Below are positions 9,611 to 19,760 of a DNA stretch of 64,000 nucleotides, piece after piece. How positions within the stretch are numbered: position 1 is the first letter of the stretch; every line of letters begins with the position of its first letter. The position numbers were made by a program, and so were the translations under genes. This stretch comes from Carettochelys insculpta. Taxonomy: Eukaryota > Chordata > Testudines > Carettochelyidae. Location of the stretch: positions 124,718,001 to 124,782,000 of the forward strand of contig NC_134137.1 in assembly GCF_033958435.1 (NCBI RefSeq). Reading direction: 5' to 3'. A model generated the notes under the pieces. The model ran no database searches. It was not told where the DNA came from and saw nothing but the letters and a program-made list of their open reading frames with translations.

Positions 9611-12102
9611 GTGTTCATAGAGACCCTAAAACTGAATCAAGCAGCAGATGTGACTTTCTCTCCATTAAGTTTCAAGCTCTAGCCACCAGAGCCAACCCCA
9701 CTATGGTGTAAAGCCACATTACAAAATTCACTTTAAAAACATGATACAACTGAGTGGAAAGCTCTCAGAGGAAATCCCAACAGATAGATGTGCCTTTCCA
9801 TTGATGTAGTGGTATGTACACCAGCAGTTAGAGGGACCTAATTACAGCACTCAGGAGAGTGGATTTCTGACATCCCTGAAAACCCTATTCATACTGACCA
9901 AAGTTTTAAGCCTAGAAAAGGCCTTTCTGCTCTCAGTTTTTGTCCACTCTTTCGTCCAGAAATGTTGTTATGGGAGGTGCTTCTGGAACCAATAATACCA
10001 AGTACAAAGGTGTTGCTTATATATTTTTTTAAAAGTTACATCTTTGTTTTGATTTTTAAAATCCATTAGGAGTGTTTATTTTAGCAGCTGAAATCATGTT
10101 GATTATATTTGGACTATGTTTAGAAAGGGATATGGGAGAACACGGACAATGATAGATAGTATCTATGCTTTTCTGCCTCATTTTAACTGGAAGTGCTTTC
10201 TTCTTTTTTCTACCAAATATCGAAATCTTAGATGACTAAGTTGATCCTTTTGGAAAAGGCAGACTTTCTCAACAGGCACATCTTTTGGAGTCATTTAGCT
10301 TCTAATTTGCAAATGCCATTTGACACAAAGCAAATAGTTAGCATTTGTACAATGGATTGCATGTCAGCTAAAAATAACTTCAGCGGTGGAGTCATCAGTT
10401 ATTGGGCTTTGCTGTTCTGTTTGTGAATTCCAATTTTCCTGTTTGTTTAACTGAGTTAGCATTTACACAAAAGGAAAAACTAAAAATGAGCAGTAACTAT
10501 GGGTGGCTAAACAGAGGAAGTTTCTAGACCACGCTGCATATCTTTTCTCTGTTTTGGAAGGGGGAAAATAAAGTAGAAATGCCTGTGGGAATTTATTACT
10601 TTTCGTTAGTTCAACTTTTCCTTTCCATATAAAATACCAAAAACAAAATACCAAGAGTAATTAGTGTGGTACTGCTGGTAGATAAAGAAGAGGTATTAAA
10701 ATGAGCTGCTAAATTAAGTTGGAAACTGGAGCATCCCCAGATGGATGTGTTGTCGGAACTGCAGAATATAGAAGTCATAGGAACATATGTACAAGCTATA
10801 ACAGTGCCTGAACTTGCAAAAGTATTGCTAGATCTGTGTTCGCAAATCCCTTCCGCAGCTCGTAAATTAATCCATAGATTTCAAAGAGATATGGTACATT
10901 AAAAGAATATTCTTCACCTCTTCTATTTGACCGGAAATAATGTTTAAAATTTCACTTATTTTCTGTCCTTGATGCTGTTTATTTCATGTTGCATTTCCTT
11001 CAGCTTAGGTGCTGGAATTCCACTGTAGTTTTATTTCAATTTGTAGCTAGGTTCACCTTCTATTTCTTATGTACCAACACCATTATCCATGTGTTATGCT
11101 TAGCAGCACAGGAAGGGAGTGCTTAAATTAAATATATATACATTGAATTTTGATCTCTCCAGTCATGGTGTTCAAAACTCCCATTGGCTTGAAGCTTGTA
11201 GGATAGGCCCAAACTTTAACAAACTCAAATTTCATATTAGTGATTTAAAATGTTCTCTAAGCATTTGTTTTTTATAAAATGCTTGTTGGCTCAGAGTTCC
11301 TTGTGGCATAAAGCCAGCAGCAGTTGTGTGACCTGTCTGGACTCTGCAGCTGCCACGTTTAATGCCAAACCTGAGGAAAGAGCCATCCTGCCCATAGGAA
11401 GAACTGGGATGGCTGTCTCAGGCCCCACATGTTTGGACAGGAGGGATGGAGGGTACATGGGGCTGAGGGTCAGGTGCGATGGAGGCAACTGGGGTCACCT
11501 CCCTTCAACCCCATGTTCACCACATGAGTGGCGGGAGTGGCAGCCTCCTGCGCTGCACCACACCACCCTCCTGGCCCACTGCACCTTCCTTCTCTGCAGC
11601 AGCAGGAAGCGGAGCATCACCACAGCTCCGAGCACCTGTGGAGAAGCTGTTGAATTCAGAATTTAGCAGGGCTCAACAGGCCAGGAGGGTGGCATGGTGG
11701 GGCATGGTGGAGCAGGCTGCCTCTCCCACTGTCCATGTCGTGAGTGCAGGAGATAGGGGCATGGGGGATGGAGGCGACCCCTGCTGCCTCCATTGCCTGC
11801 CCCTCAGCCCCAGGTACCCCGAGCCCCATTGCCTGGAGGGAGGGAGCAAAAGGCAGGTTAGGGGTAGAGCAGGAGTGAGCCAAGAGAGTGGCAGGGCCTA
11901 CGGGCAGGGAGTGGGGAAGCTGCCTTGGGTCCTGCATCTGAGGCATTGGGGTGGGGATGCTCCAGGCCCCACTCCTGGTCTGAAGAGACCTGCCTGAGGA
12001 GAAGGGCACAGAAACTTTTCCATTAGATAGTTGCAACATCCAGTTCTTCTCCTTTCTGAGGATATTGTCCATCCCATTTGCCATATTTGATTACTACAAG
12101 GT
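9611..12102. other. Unassigned DNA, one possible coding remnant inside
   Basis: AT-rich sequence to about 11240, then a GC-rich block (11320-11990) where overlapping open frames on both strands reflect base composition. No repeat family was recognised. The only segment that looks protein-like is at 10719-10904 (separate entry). Confidence 0.4.
10719..10904 (+). pseudogene. Possible terminal coding exon or coding remnant, unknown protein
   Basis: A frame of about 60 codons runs from TTGGAAACTGG to a TAA at 10900-10902. It has a well-balanced composition that looks like a soluble helical protein, with LSELQ, VPELAKVLLDL and ARKLIHRFQRD stretches. It is preceded by AG (…AATTAAG), which could be a weak splice acceptor. 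The upstream frame also reads well before a TGA at about 10703. I do not recognise the protein. It could be a real last exon, a processed pseudogene fragment or chance. Confidence 0.2.
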
Positions 12103-12107
12103 GCTGT

Positions 12108-13145
12108 TGTAATATTTTGAGGGGTTCTGGGAATGGCTGAGGGAACCAGTCCCAGACAAATTGCTTAAAACTGGGGGACTTACAGCCAAGACTGGAATTT
12201 CATTCTCAATGAGTGAAACCAAACCAACAAAAAAATATCTCCACAAGCTCCACTGGCCACCAGAAGTTACACAAGTAAACCAACAGATTCTCCAACTGCT
12301 TCTAATGCCCAAACCAGTAATCCTCCCTACTCAGGTGAGGGGTTAGGAAAGCCTATTTCACCAAATCTGCACAGATTCTTCCAGCTCCAAAGGGTCTAAC
12401 CACATCCCCAGGTCAATATATACTTAGATCTTACCCATAACAGCATGTTGCACCAATCCTTTAGAGTCTAAAATCTAAAGGTTTATTAATAGAGAAAGAA
12501 TAGGGTGAGAGAGAAAAAAAATGGTAAAATGATACATTACATACATCAATTAAAGATATTGATGCAGGATACAATGATGATATAAGCTGCTTTTCTTGAG
12601 TCTCTGAAAATACATCCCATGGGGGATGGACCCCTCAGTTCACTTAGGCTTAGTTCATGAGGACTGAAGAACAAAGATGGCCACTGCCAGGGCCATCTTA
12701 TAGCTTGCCCTCTTGAGAGAAAAATATTTATTCTTCATGTAGGCATGGGAGGATCACCTGATCAGGTGGGCTGTCGTGACATTCTCCCATGGGTTGCTGG
12801 GCTAGCCAGCATGTCCCAGTCCATTTCCATAAAATGTTGAATTTACTTCTGGGTCTCTGATCTCTGTTTCATTGTTCAGCCCACGTCACCGGACTCAGGA
12901 TGTGATCGCACCTCCCATTGTAAATCTCAGCACTAAAACATTTCTAACGCAGGTATAAAGCCAATATCTATAACTTTATATACAAAGATGATATAGATGT
13001 GCAAGTAACATAACAAGACCAGGGCACTACCTGCTTTCATTAGACACCTCACTTGGCCCACCTGGGGCACAAATTTTGATGCAAACTTAACACAGTGATT
13101 GCAAAAATGGTTCCATACATATTTTAAAAATCCAGTAACATCACA
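12108..13145 (-). mobile_element. Solo ERV-type LTR, TSD GCTGT
   Basis: The plus strand starts TGTAATATT and ends CATCACA (LTR termini TG...CA on either strand), 1038 bp. GCTGT at 12103-12107 is exactly repeated at 13146-13150. A minus-strand AATAAA lies near 12484 (TTTATTAATAG). It aligns along its whole length, in opposite orientation, with the LTR at 28434-29481: for example the 5' stretch GTTACTGGATTTTTAAA and the block CCAAGTGAGGTGTCTAA occur in both. No internal genes remain, so it is a solo LTR produced by LTR-LTR recombination. The 5-bp duplication is usual for retroviral integration. Confidence 0.85.
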
Positions 13146-13150
13146 GCTGT

Positions 13151-15834
13151 AGAGTAGTGTCAGGAGAAATGCTTCCCCAGTGATCAAGGGGAGCATGGGT
13201 CAAAGTCTTTTCTCAGAGGCCTGACTGGAAGGCGACAGAGTGAATGGGAGCAAGGCGCTCTGGCTGACAGCTCCGAAATGAAGCTCAGCCAAGGACCATC
13301 TGGATATAGCAACATGGGAAGGTGAAGAAGAATCAGGCTCACAGTAGCCATGTGTCACCCCTCACATACCCCAAGGAACCCACCTCTGATTCTCTATAAC
13401 TAGGAGGTATGGGCTTGAGTAACTCCTGATGTTGTTCGTGGCATGAAGCTGGCAGGAGTGAGGTCTGAGTAGACAGGCGTCTACTGGGGCTGAGTCCATA
13501 GGAATATATCTAGGACAGCTTGTCAGCATGAGCATTTCATTTGCCTGAGCTCCTCGACTCTGAACCTGCACCACGTCTTTTGTCTGCTGAGCTGGTATTG
13601 GTCTCCTTGCCTCCCACTTGCCCCATGTTCTTCAGAACAGTATGGCACCATGAAAAGTCACTGGGCAAAGCTTCCCGGGATTCAGGAGTCTGCTATACGG
13701 GGCCCAGGATTTGCAATGTAAATGACCTAAATGTCACCTTATTAAATCAAAATTCAAACATGCCTGAAGCCATCTGTGTGAGAAATAGTTAAGCTGGCAA
13801 TTACGAACCACCTTATAGCTAATCATTTGCTATGCAAGAACATCTGTCTCCAATTGTACGCCCTCCCTCAGCTGCAAACAGCTAATCCTGTTTGTTTGGA
13901 CTGATTGCACAGAGATAGCTTTTTCTAGGTTTGTTTGTGACATTTTTTTCTTGTTGTTCATACTTTAGTTAAAACAAATCCTGTTCTAAGTCAAAACAGA
14001 GACATTTTTTGTTCCGTCATTCAAATAACCGTCTTCTCCCCTAAGGCGCTAAGTGACAGGAGCAGAAAAATTCGCAAAAGGCCCCCAAACAAAAGCAGTA
14101 CTGCTTATTTTTTGGCAAGAAGAGACTATTCTTGGTATTTTTTTTAGACTTGCTTCAGGGGAACTTCATTTCTGGTTTATTTCTGAGAACATAGGTGATG
14201 TGGGGGGGTGCTCAGGGAGCCACATGCAATAGCCCCCCCCCCCCACTCTCCATCAGTGTTGCACTGCTTCAGATAAGTGGGGAATGGGGGGGCAGCCCTG
14301 CCCTCCCCCATAGCAGTGCAGCCCAAGAGTAGTGTGAACTTCTGCAGGAAGGGGTGGAGCCTGGGCGGAGCAAGGGCAGGAAGGGGAGGGGCAGGGCAGA
14401 GAAAGGGTGGGGCACGGGCCGAACAAGGATGAGGACAGGGCAGAGTAGGGCATGTGGCCAGTCTGTCTGAGAAATCCAAATGAAATACATGGGAGTATAT
14501 CAGTGAGAGACTAAGTCAGCAAATCCAGTCTCCCACTCTGCAGGCAATCACATGAGATGATACTGTCCATAAACCCTAGTATGTACCCCACTGAGACGTA
14601 CATTTCCTCTCATCATCAAGGAATCTTTTTATGACTACATATTAAAAATTCCTTATTTAGAGATGTGCCACAGCAGACGTGCCCACCAGGAGGCCAGCTT
14701 CTGCCTGTCCTTTCTCAAAACGGCCCTCATTTCATGCATTGTTGAAGTAGCCAAGAGTAACGCTAGCAGCATGAAACACCACTCCATGCTGTTAGTAGCT
14801 GATTTATGTCAGAGTGTAGTGAGTTAGGGGAACCGCGCAAAAAACATAGTTTAGGAATGAGTTAGGGAAGCCATTCAAAGAGCTTATTTGTATTAGATCA
14901 GCTATGCCGATGTTTTCAGCTGTTGAATGAACCAGAAAAAAAGTTTAAAAAGAGATGAGACAGCTCTGAAAAAGAAACATTTTGACTGCAGGTTGAATTG
15001 TTGCCTAAGAAATAAAACTTATTTGAGAAACTCTGATTCTAAACAACTTTAGTTATGAAAGATTGGATGGTGCATTAGATGTGGAGCCTTTTACCTGTAG
15101 TTTACTGGTTCCACTCAGGCTGATAGTTAATGAGAGCTGTTAGATGATGGCCTTTGGGTCTTGAATTTGTAGCCTCAGTCTAGCCTTATTGGACAAATGC
15201 CTACAGACACATCATGAAACCTCTCTACCACAACTGGTCATGGTGTGTCTTGGAAAGTGGGCTGGGAGTGGGGGTTGGGGTACAACTGGGGTGTGGAGGG
15301 GTATGATCCTGGGACTGGGTTATCTTACCCAGCAACTGATTTTAGATCAGGGTTATCTTTTGAAGAATTCATTTTGAAAAGCTGTCTGAAGAGCCAAGCA
15401 TCTAAGGGTAAAGCTGCAGACTCAGACTGTGCATCTAAATGTCTATGAAAGGATTTTTTAGAGATATGAGTTTAGCAGCTTCAGCCATGAACTAATGACA
15501 TATTTAAAGCAAATTTTAAACTAAGGTCAATAAATAACTGTTTTTGTCCATAAATTCATGGTTGGCACATGCCAGTTAAATGCTTTTAATTCCCACTTAA
15601 TTTCTCTTTCTCAGGTTCTCTGTTGTGCTAAGAGGTCTGCTGAGCTGGAAGGGTTTCCACTTTAACAGAGCCACTGTCATGAGAGGAAGAGTCATGAGTC
15701 TGTCGGCTGCTGTTGTGCAAGCCTTCAGGAATGGATCAGAAGTGGGAGGAGGTGGAGTGCTAAGACCCAGGGAGGCATTGCCTTCCATTGCCTCTTATAC
15801 CCTTTGCCCATGCCCCAGGCCTTGACAGAGAGAG
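13151..15834. other. Unassigned DNA with a GC-rich tandem-like patch
   Basis: No gene recognised. Bases 14190-14460 are G-rich on the plus strand, with repeated GGGGCAGGGCAGA-like words and a 10-C run near 14236. Such blocks open long antisense frames by composition. The rest is AT-rich DNA without named repeats. Confidence 0.4.
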
Positions 15835-15924
15835 GGTGTGTGTGTGTGTGTATGTGTGTGCGCGCACGCGCGCACGCATGCATGTACACACACACGTGCG
15901 CGCGCACACACACACACACACACA
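15835..15924. repeat. 90-bp strictly alternating purine/pyrimidine tract
   Basis: (GT)n passes through a GTAT step into (GC)/(AC) steps, an ATGCATGTAC centre, and then (CG) and (CA)n, without one break in purine-pyrimidine alternation. The left GT-rich half is roughly the reverse complement of the right CA-rich half, so the tract can also fold as a hairpin. Alternating CG/CA tracts are classical left-handed (Z) DNA formers. Length is likely to vary between individuals. Confidence 0.9.
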
Positions 15925-16249
15925 GGCCTGTAACAACTTATATTTTGGTTCAGTCCTACGATACTTTTCTTGCTCGACTCTTGTGGCAATAGCTGTTTTT
16001 TTCTCAAAATAAAAGTGTTTCCTAAACTAAAGTTCACTGAAAACATAGATGGTCCGTACATACAGTAGTGTGGCTGCAAAACTATTCTCTAAGGTTACGT
16101 CTAGACTATAGCAATCTGTCGACAGAAGATTTTGTCGAAAGATATCTTGCAGCCAAACTTCTGTCGACGGGTCGCGCCCATACCGCAGAGTGGATCACTC
16201 TTTTAATCCACTCTGCCACGGGTGGCTGGGCCATCATGTCCCACTAAAT

Positions 16250-17830
16250 CAGCAGTTCTCAAACTTTTCAGCGTCATGCCCTCTTTTTGATTAACTCTCA
16301 TGCCCCCCACCTCTTCTTTGCCATCATCCAAACCTGCTTTAACAAAAAAGTCAATTTGTACCCCTGCACATCAAAAGAAAAAAAAATATTCACATTTTGT
16401 GGTATGAAATTTGAAATTTCAAAAACTGTTATGCCAGTGGTCTCCAATATTTTTACACCCGAGATCACTTTTTAAATGTCAGGGCAAGTCCCAAGACCCC
16501 GCCCCTTTCTTGAGGCCCAGCACTCTCTGTTCCCCTCCTCTCCATCACTTGCTGTCCCCAGACAGGACAGGACATATGGGCTCTGGGGTGGGAATGAGGG
16601 ATTTGGGTGTGGGAAGGGGTGAAAGGTGCAAGCTCTGGGAAGGAATTTGGGTGCAGGAACAGGTAGAGAAGGGGCTGCTGGCTCAGGGAGGGGGCTCCAG
16701 GCTGGAGAGTGTTGGGTTCAGGTGGAGTGTTGGGGTGCTGAGCAAACCACAGGCTTGTGGATGTGAGGGGGCAGGAGTTCAGGTTGGGGTGTATGAGGGG
16801 CTCAGGGCAGGGGGGTTGGGAGTATGATGGGCTCAGGACACAGATTTGCAGTGCGTGGATTGTGCAGTAGTGCTGTGGGAGAAGACTGGGGATGTGAGAG
16901 GCTCAGGACAGGGGGTTCCAGTGTATGATAGGCTCAGGACTGAGGTGTGTGTGGGGACGCAGGGAGTATTATGATGCTGTGGTCAGATGAAAGGATTGGC
17001 CCCACTTGGGGGCTTGGTGGCCAGGCTTCATTTTTAAATAGCATATCTCCAACGCAAACCTTTAAAGATTGTCTTTATTTATTGGGGGGTGGGGCGGGAA
17101 CCTGTTTTGGGTTGGGGGTGATTGACTTGCAGAAGAATATGTCAGAGACCACACAAGTGAGATGCAAAAACAAAACAAAACAAAACAAAAAACCAAAACA
17201 AAACAAAAAAAACCCCACAAGCCCCACTGATGTGGCCCCAACTGAGACACTTCCCTCCCCTGGCACCTCATCCCCACAGGGGGAGTGTAGGCAGGACTGC
17301 GGTTCAAGGCCTAAGGCCAGATTAATTCTTCTGGGGTCCCAGGGTGAGTGGAATTTGTGGGCCCCTCTGCACTCTGAGGTGGGGCAAAAATGAGGGATCC
17401 AGTATGTGGGACAGGGCTGCCAGTGAGCGGGAGCCAGCTCCAACTGCTCAGGCAGCACGTGGCTGCTGTGGCAAGTGAGGAACAATTGGTGTGGACCCAG
17501 GGCTTTTCCCGTCCCCCGCACAGGAAGGCAGCAGGTGGAAGTAAGTCACCAGCAGGCAACAGACCCGGCTTTTCAGAAAATGTGCTGGCTGTTCGGGGAG
17601 GGGAAACAGCCGCACTTCCTGAGACACTGGCTTTAACAGGCAGCTACGGGATTTCCCCGCCACGTCGCAGGAAGCCGGCACTACCTCCATTTTTGCAGTC
17701 AATAACGCCAGCGTGGGCTCTTTCTTGAGGTGAGGAGGATTGATGTGGGGTGGCTGGGTCGCCTCACGTCCCCCATCGAATTTCTTCACGCCTCCACAAG
17801 GGGGCATGTCCCCCGGTTTCAGAACCTATG
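16250..17830. mobile_element. hAT-type transposon (non-autonomous), imperfect 8-bp TSD
   Basis: The left terminus CAGCAGTTCTCAAACTTTT and right terminus (reverse complement CATAGGTTCTGAAACC) carry the GGTTCTCAAAC-type ends of Charlie-like hAT elements. CACTAAAT (16242-16249) and CACTAGGT (17831-17838) flank it, 6 of 8 identical, and 8 bp is the hAT duplication size. The interior is G-rich, non-coding, with repeated GGCTCAGGAC/GGGGTG words. A second hAT-like start, CAGTGGTCTCCAATATTTTT, lies at about 16434, suggesting nesting. An (AAAAC)n run is at 17167-17210. No transposase frame was found. Confidence 0.65.
17167..17215. repeat. A-rich (CAAAA)n simple repeat
   Basis: Repeats of CAAAA with interruptions (AAAAAACC) inside the hAT element at 16250-17830. 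A similar (CAAAA)n run is at 22081-22115. Confidence 0.85.
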
Positions 17831-17945
17831 CACTAGGTGCTGGTGGTGTGGGAGTGATCAAAAGTAGCCAACATGGATTCACCAGGAGCAAGTCCTGCCT
17901 GACCTATGCACTAGATGCTGGTGGTGGTGGCATCAAAGCAGGACA
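17831..17945. repeat. Direct repeat flanking a 45-bp CR1 scrap
   Basis: ACCTATGCACTAGGTGCTGGTGGTG (from 17824) recurs as ACCTATGCACTAGATGCTGGTGGTG (from about 17902). Between them lies a short piece (about 17866-17905) that encodes the GFT-SKSCLT motif of CR1 reverse transcriptase. The repeated word spans the hAT end and the stop codon of the Myb-like gene, so a local duplication seems to have happened after the hAT insertion. Confidence 0.55.
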
Positions 17946-19325
17946 TGAGTTGGTCCCAGGCCCATGACCACCGCTCCCTGTTGTCCTGCACTCGCCGCTC
18001 CATGGTCTTGGTCATCCTCCAGAGGGTGGCACTGTGGTCCCTCTGGAGGTCCTCCTGGAGGCAGCGATACCCCCTCTGTCTGTGGGCTCACTCTGGTGCT
18101 GGGGTGGGGCTGGCTTGCCTTGGTGGTGGGTAGGCTGGCCCAGCCTTTGGACGGTGAAGGTCCAGTTGTAAGGAAAACAAGGAGGAGAGGTGATGAGTCA
18201 TTCATGCAGCTCAGCCCCTATGGCCCTGCCTCCCACCGTGAGCAGCAATCAACACTCCCCAGGGGATGGGGCTATCCCAGGGACAAAGCCATATGTGGCC
18301 TGCACTGTGAGCCCTGCCATATGGGTTCCACGGTGCCACTGGGACCGTGCTGACCTCTGTGCCCTACCCCTGCCTGATGAGCTAGTGGTCAAGGGGGTGT
18401 CTCATGGGTGGTGGGTGAGCCGGGAGCAGCCTGGCCCTCCCTGCCCTGCCCCCACCGCCACATGCGGCTCACAGTGCTGTTGGGAGCAGCTGCTGCCTCT
18501 CGACCCCAGTGCGTCTGGGGGTCAGTCTTGTGCCCTTGTGGCTAGCCCGTTTCCAGCCGTGACAGGTGCTGGCAGACCCTGCGCCCTGCTCTCCGCCCCC
18601 TGCCCCCTGGCCTGCGGCTCATCTGGCCTTCCATGAGGCTGGCAGCAGGCTGCAGCCCACCTCATCTGCACCTGCCTCCCGCGCCCCGGGGTGTGTGACG
18701 CACAGGGTGCTTACCAGAAGGCCCCTTGCCCAGCACCAACAAAGCCTGGGAGGTGGCCTGGCTGGCAGGGACCGACTTCAGCAGAATGAAAAGTTTGTTC
18801 CTGTCCTGTGATGCCATGTCTGGCTCCAGCTCCAGTGAGGGTTGGAGCTTGGAGGCCTCCCCCTCCTCCTGCTGGTGGTGCTGCAGCTGCAGTGCAGGGT
18901 CCTCCAGCATGGTGTCCATGATGCGGGTTGGGGGAGATGTCCCCACCCCAGGTTGGAGTGGAGCTCTGCGTATTAGGGGCAGGTGGTGGGTCCTGCCCTG
19001 GAGCATCAGGCAGCAATCTGGGCCCGGACATAGCCCTGGCAAAGCCCCTTCACCTTCGCCCGGACTTGCTCCATGGATTGGGAGCATGGGGGTGGCCTTG
19101 TTCCACCAGGGCGGTGGCCAGGTGGGTGTAGATGGGGGCATTGTGGTTCTTTGCCTTGTAGGCTTGTGGTATGTCCTTCTCTTCCCAGAGGTCCAAGAGG
19201 GCCTGGGCCTTGGCCCCAGTCCAGGAGGGGGCCTGCCTCCTGTTGCCCCAGGATGGCTCCTGGGACCTCTCCAGCTGCTCCCTCAGGGGCCCAGGGGGGT
19301 TGTGGGGTGCCTGTTGCTCAGCCAT
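17904..19325 (-). pseudogene. Myb/SANT-like DNA-binding protein of a Harbinger element
   Basis: Harbinger elements encode, besides the DDE transposase, a Myb/SANT (trihelix-like) protein that binds element DNA and brings the transposase to it. Here the minus strand from ATG at 19325 has a short basic lead, then APSWTGAKAQALLDLW (about residues 31-47), the first helix of a Myb/SANT-like domain with its conserved Trp residues, and continues to about 19050. After a frameshift, the third-helix region (VKGLCQGYVRAQ) and an acidic, Gln-rich stretch follow (about 18990-18680). A C-terminal segment at 18085-17904 has a coiled-coil character (LQEDLQRD, MERRVQDNRERW) and ends in TAG. Overall order fits the family. 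At least one frameshift and a stop near the domain end make it inactive. Confidence 0.6.
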
Positions 19326-19592
19326 GTGTGAAGCTTTCAGCTCGGAGGTGGCTGTGAGGGCATGTGGGACTGCAGCCTATAGTCCCCTGCTGCTTCTACA
19401 CTCTCAGCTTCCTCCCACAGGATTTCACCAGCTCCCTGTGGCTTTAAGAGGAGCTGACGGCAGGAACCATACAACATTGATTGCTGTGGACAGGGTGTCC
19501 CTTGGGGCCCCTGCACCATGCCCTGGAGGCCTTTTCTGTTGACAGAGGGCCCCCTGGAATGTCCAGACCTGCCTTTTTTCAACAGATCTCCA
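19326..19592 (-). promoter_or_regulatory. Conserved 5' leader of the Myb-like gene
   Basis: Read on the minus strand, CTTAAAGCCACAGGGAGCTGG...GGAGGAAGCTGAGAGT (about 19448-19404) closely resembles CTTAAAGCCGCAAGGCTCTGG...GCAGGAAGCTGAGAGC upstream of the other Myb-like gene (about 56753-56713). The spacing to the coding region is comparable. It is probably the promoter/5' leader retained between two Harbinger families. Confidence 0.4.
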
Positions 19593-19760
19593 TTGACAAA
19601 GGTGTTCTTCCTCATGGTGAGCGTAGTACAGCTGTTGACAAAAGTGCTGCGCTCTGTCGACGTTCTGCTGACAGAACACACTTGGTTATCTGGGCGTTTC
19701 CCAGGTTTTGTCGACAAAATGGCCATTTGGTTGACAAAACCCTCTTGTCTGGCCGTAGCC

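Larger units (their letters stand above)
16093..19760 (-). mobile_element. Harbinger-type element with only a Myb/SANT-like gene, containing a hAT insertion
   Basis: Left end GGTTACGTCTAGACTATAGC and right end (reverse complement) GGCTACGGCCAGACAAGAGG are similar. Both are followed by repeated GTCGACA/TTTTGTCGA words (16118-16170 and 19600-19740). A decayed Myb/SANT-like gene runs on the minus strand from 19325 to 17904. Beyond its stop codon the sequence continues, after removal of the hAT at 16250-17830, straight into the left terminus. No transposase sequence is seen. Flanks read TAA and AAA, so the target duplication is not secure. Without the hAT the element is about 2.1 kb. Confidence 0.6.

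Noticed and set aside
11250..12084. Overlapping frames of 138-172 codons on both strands
   Set aside because: GC-rich composition with few stops; no domains; frames on both strands conflict.
15725..16079. Frames rich in Val/Cys or His/Thr over the dinucleotide tract
   Set aside because: Simple-repeat translation only.
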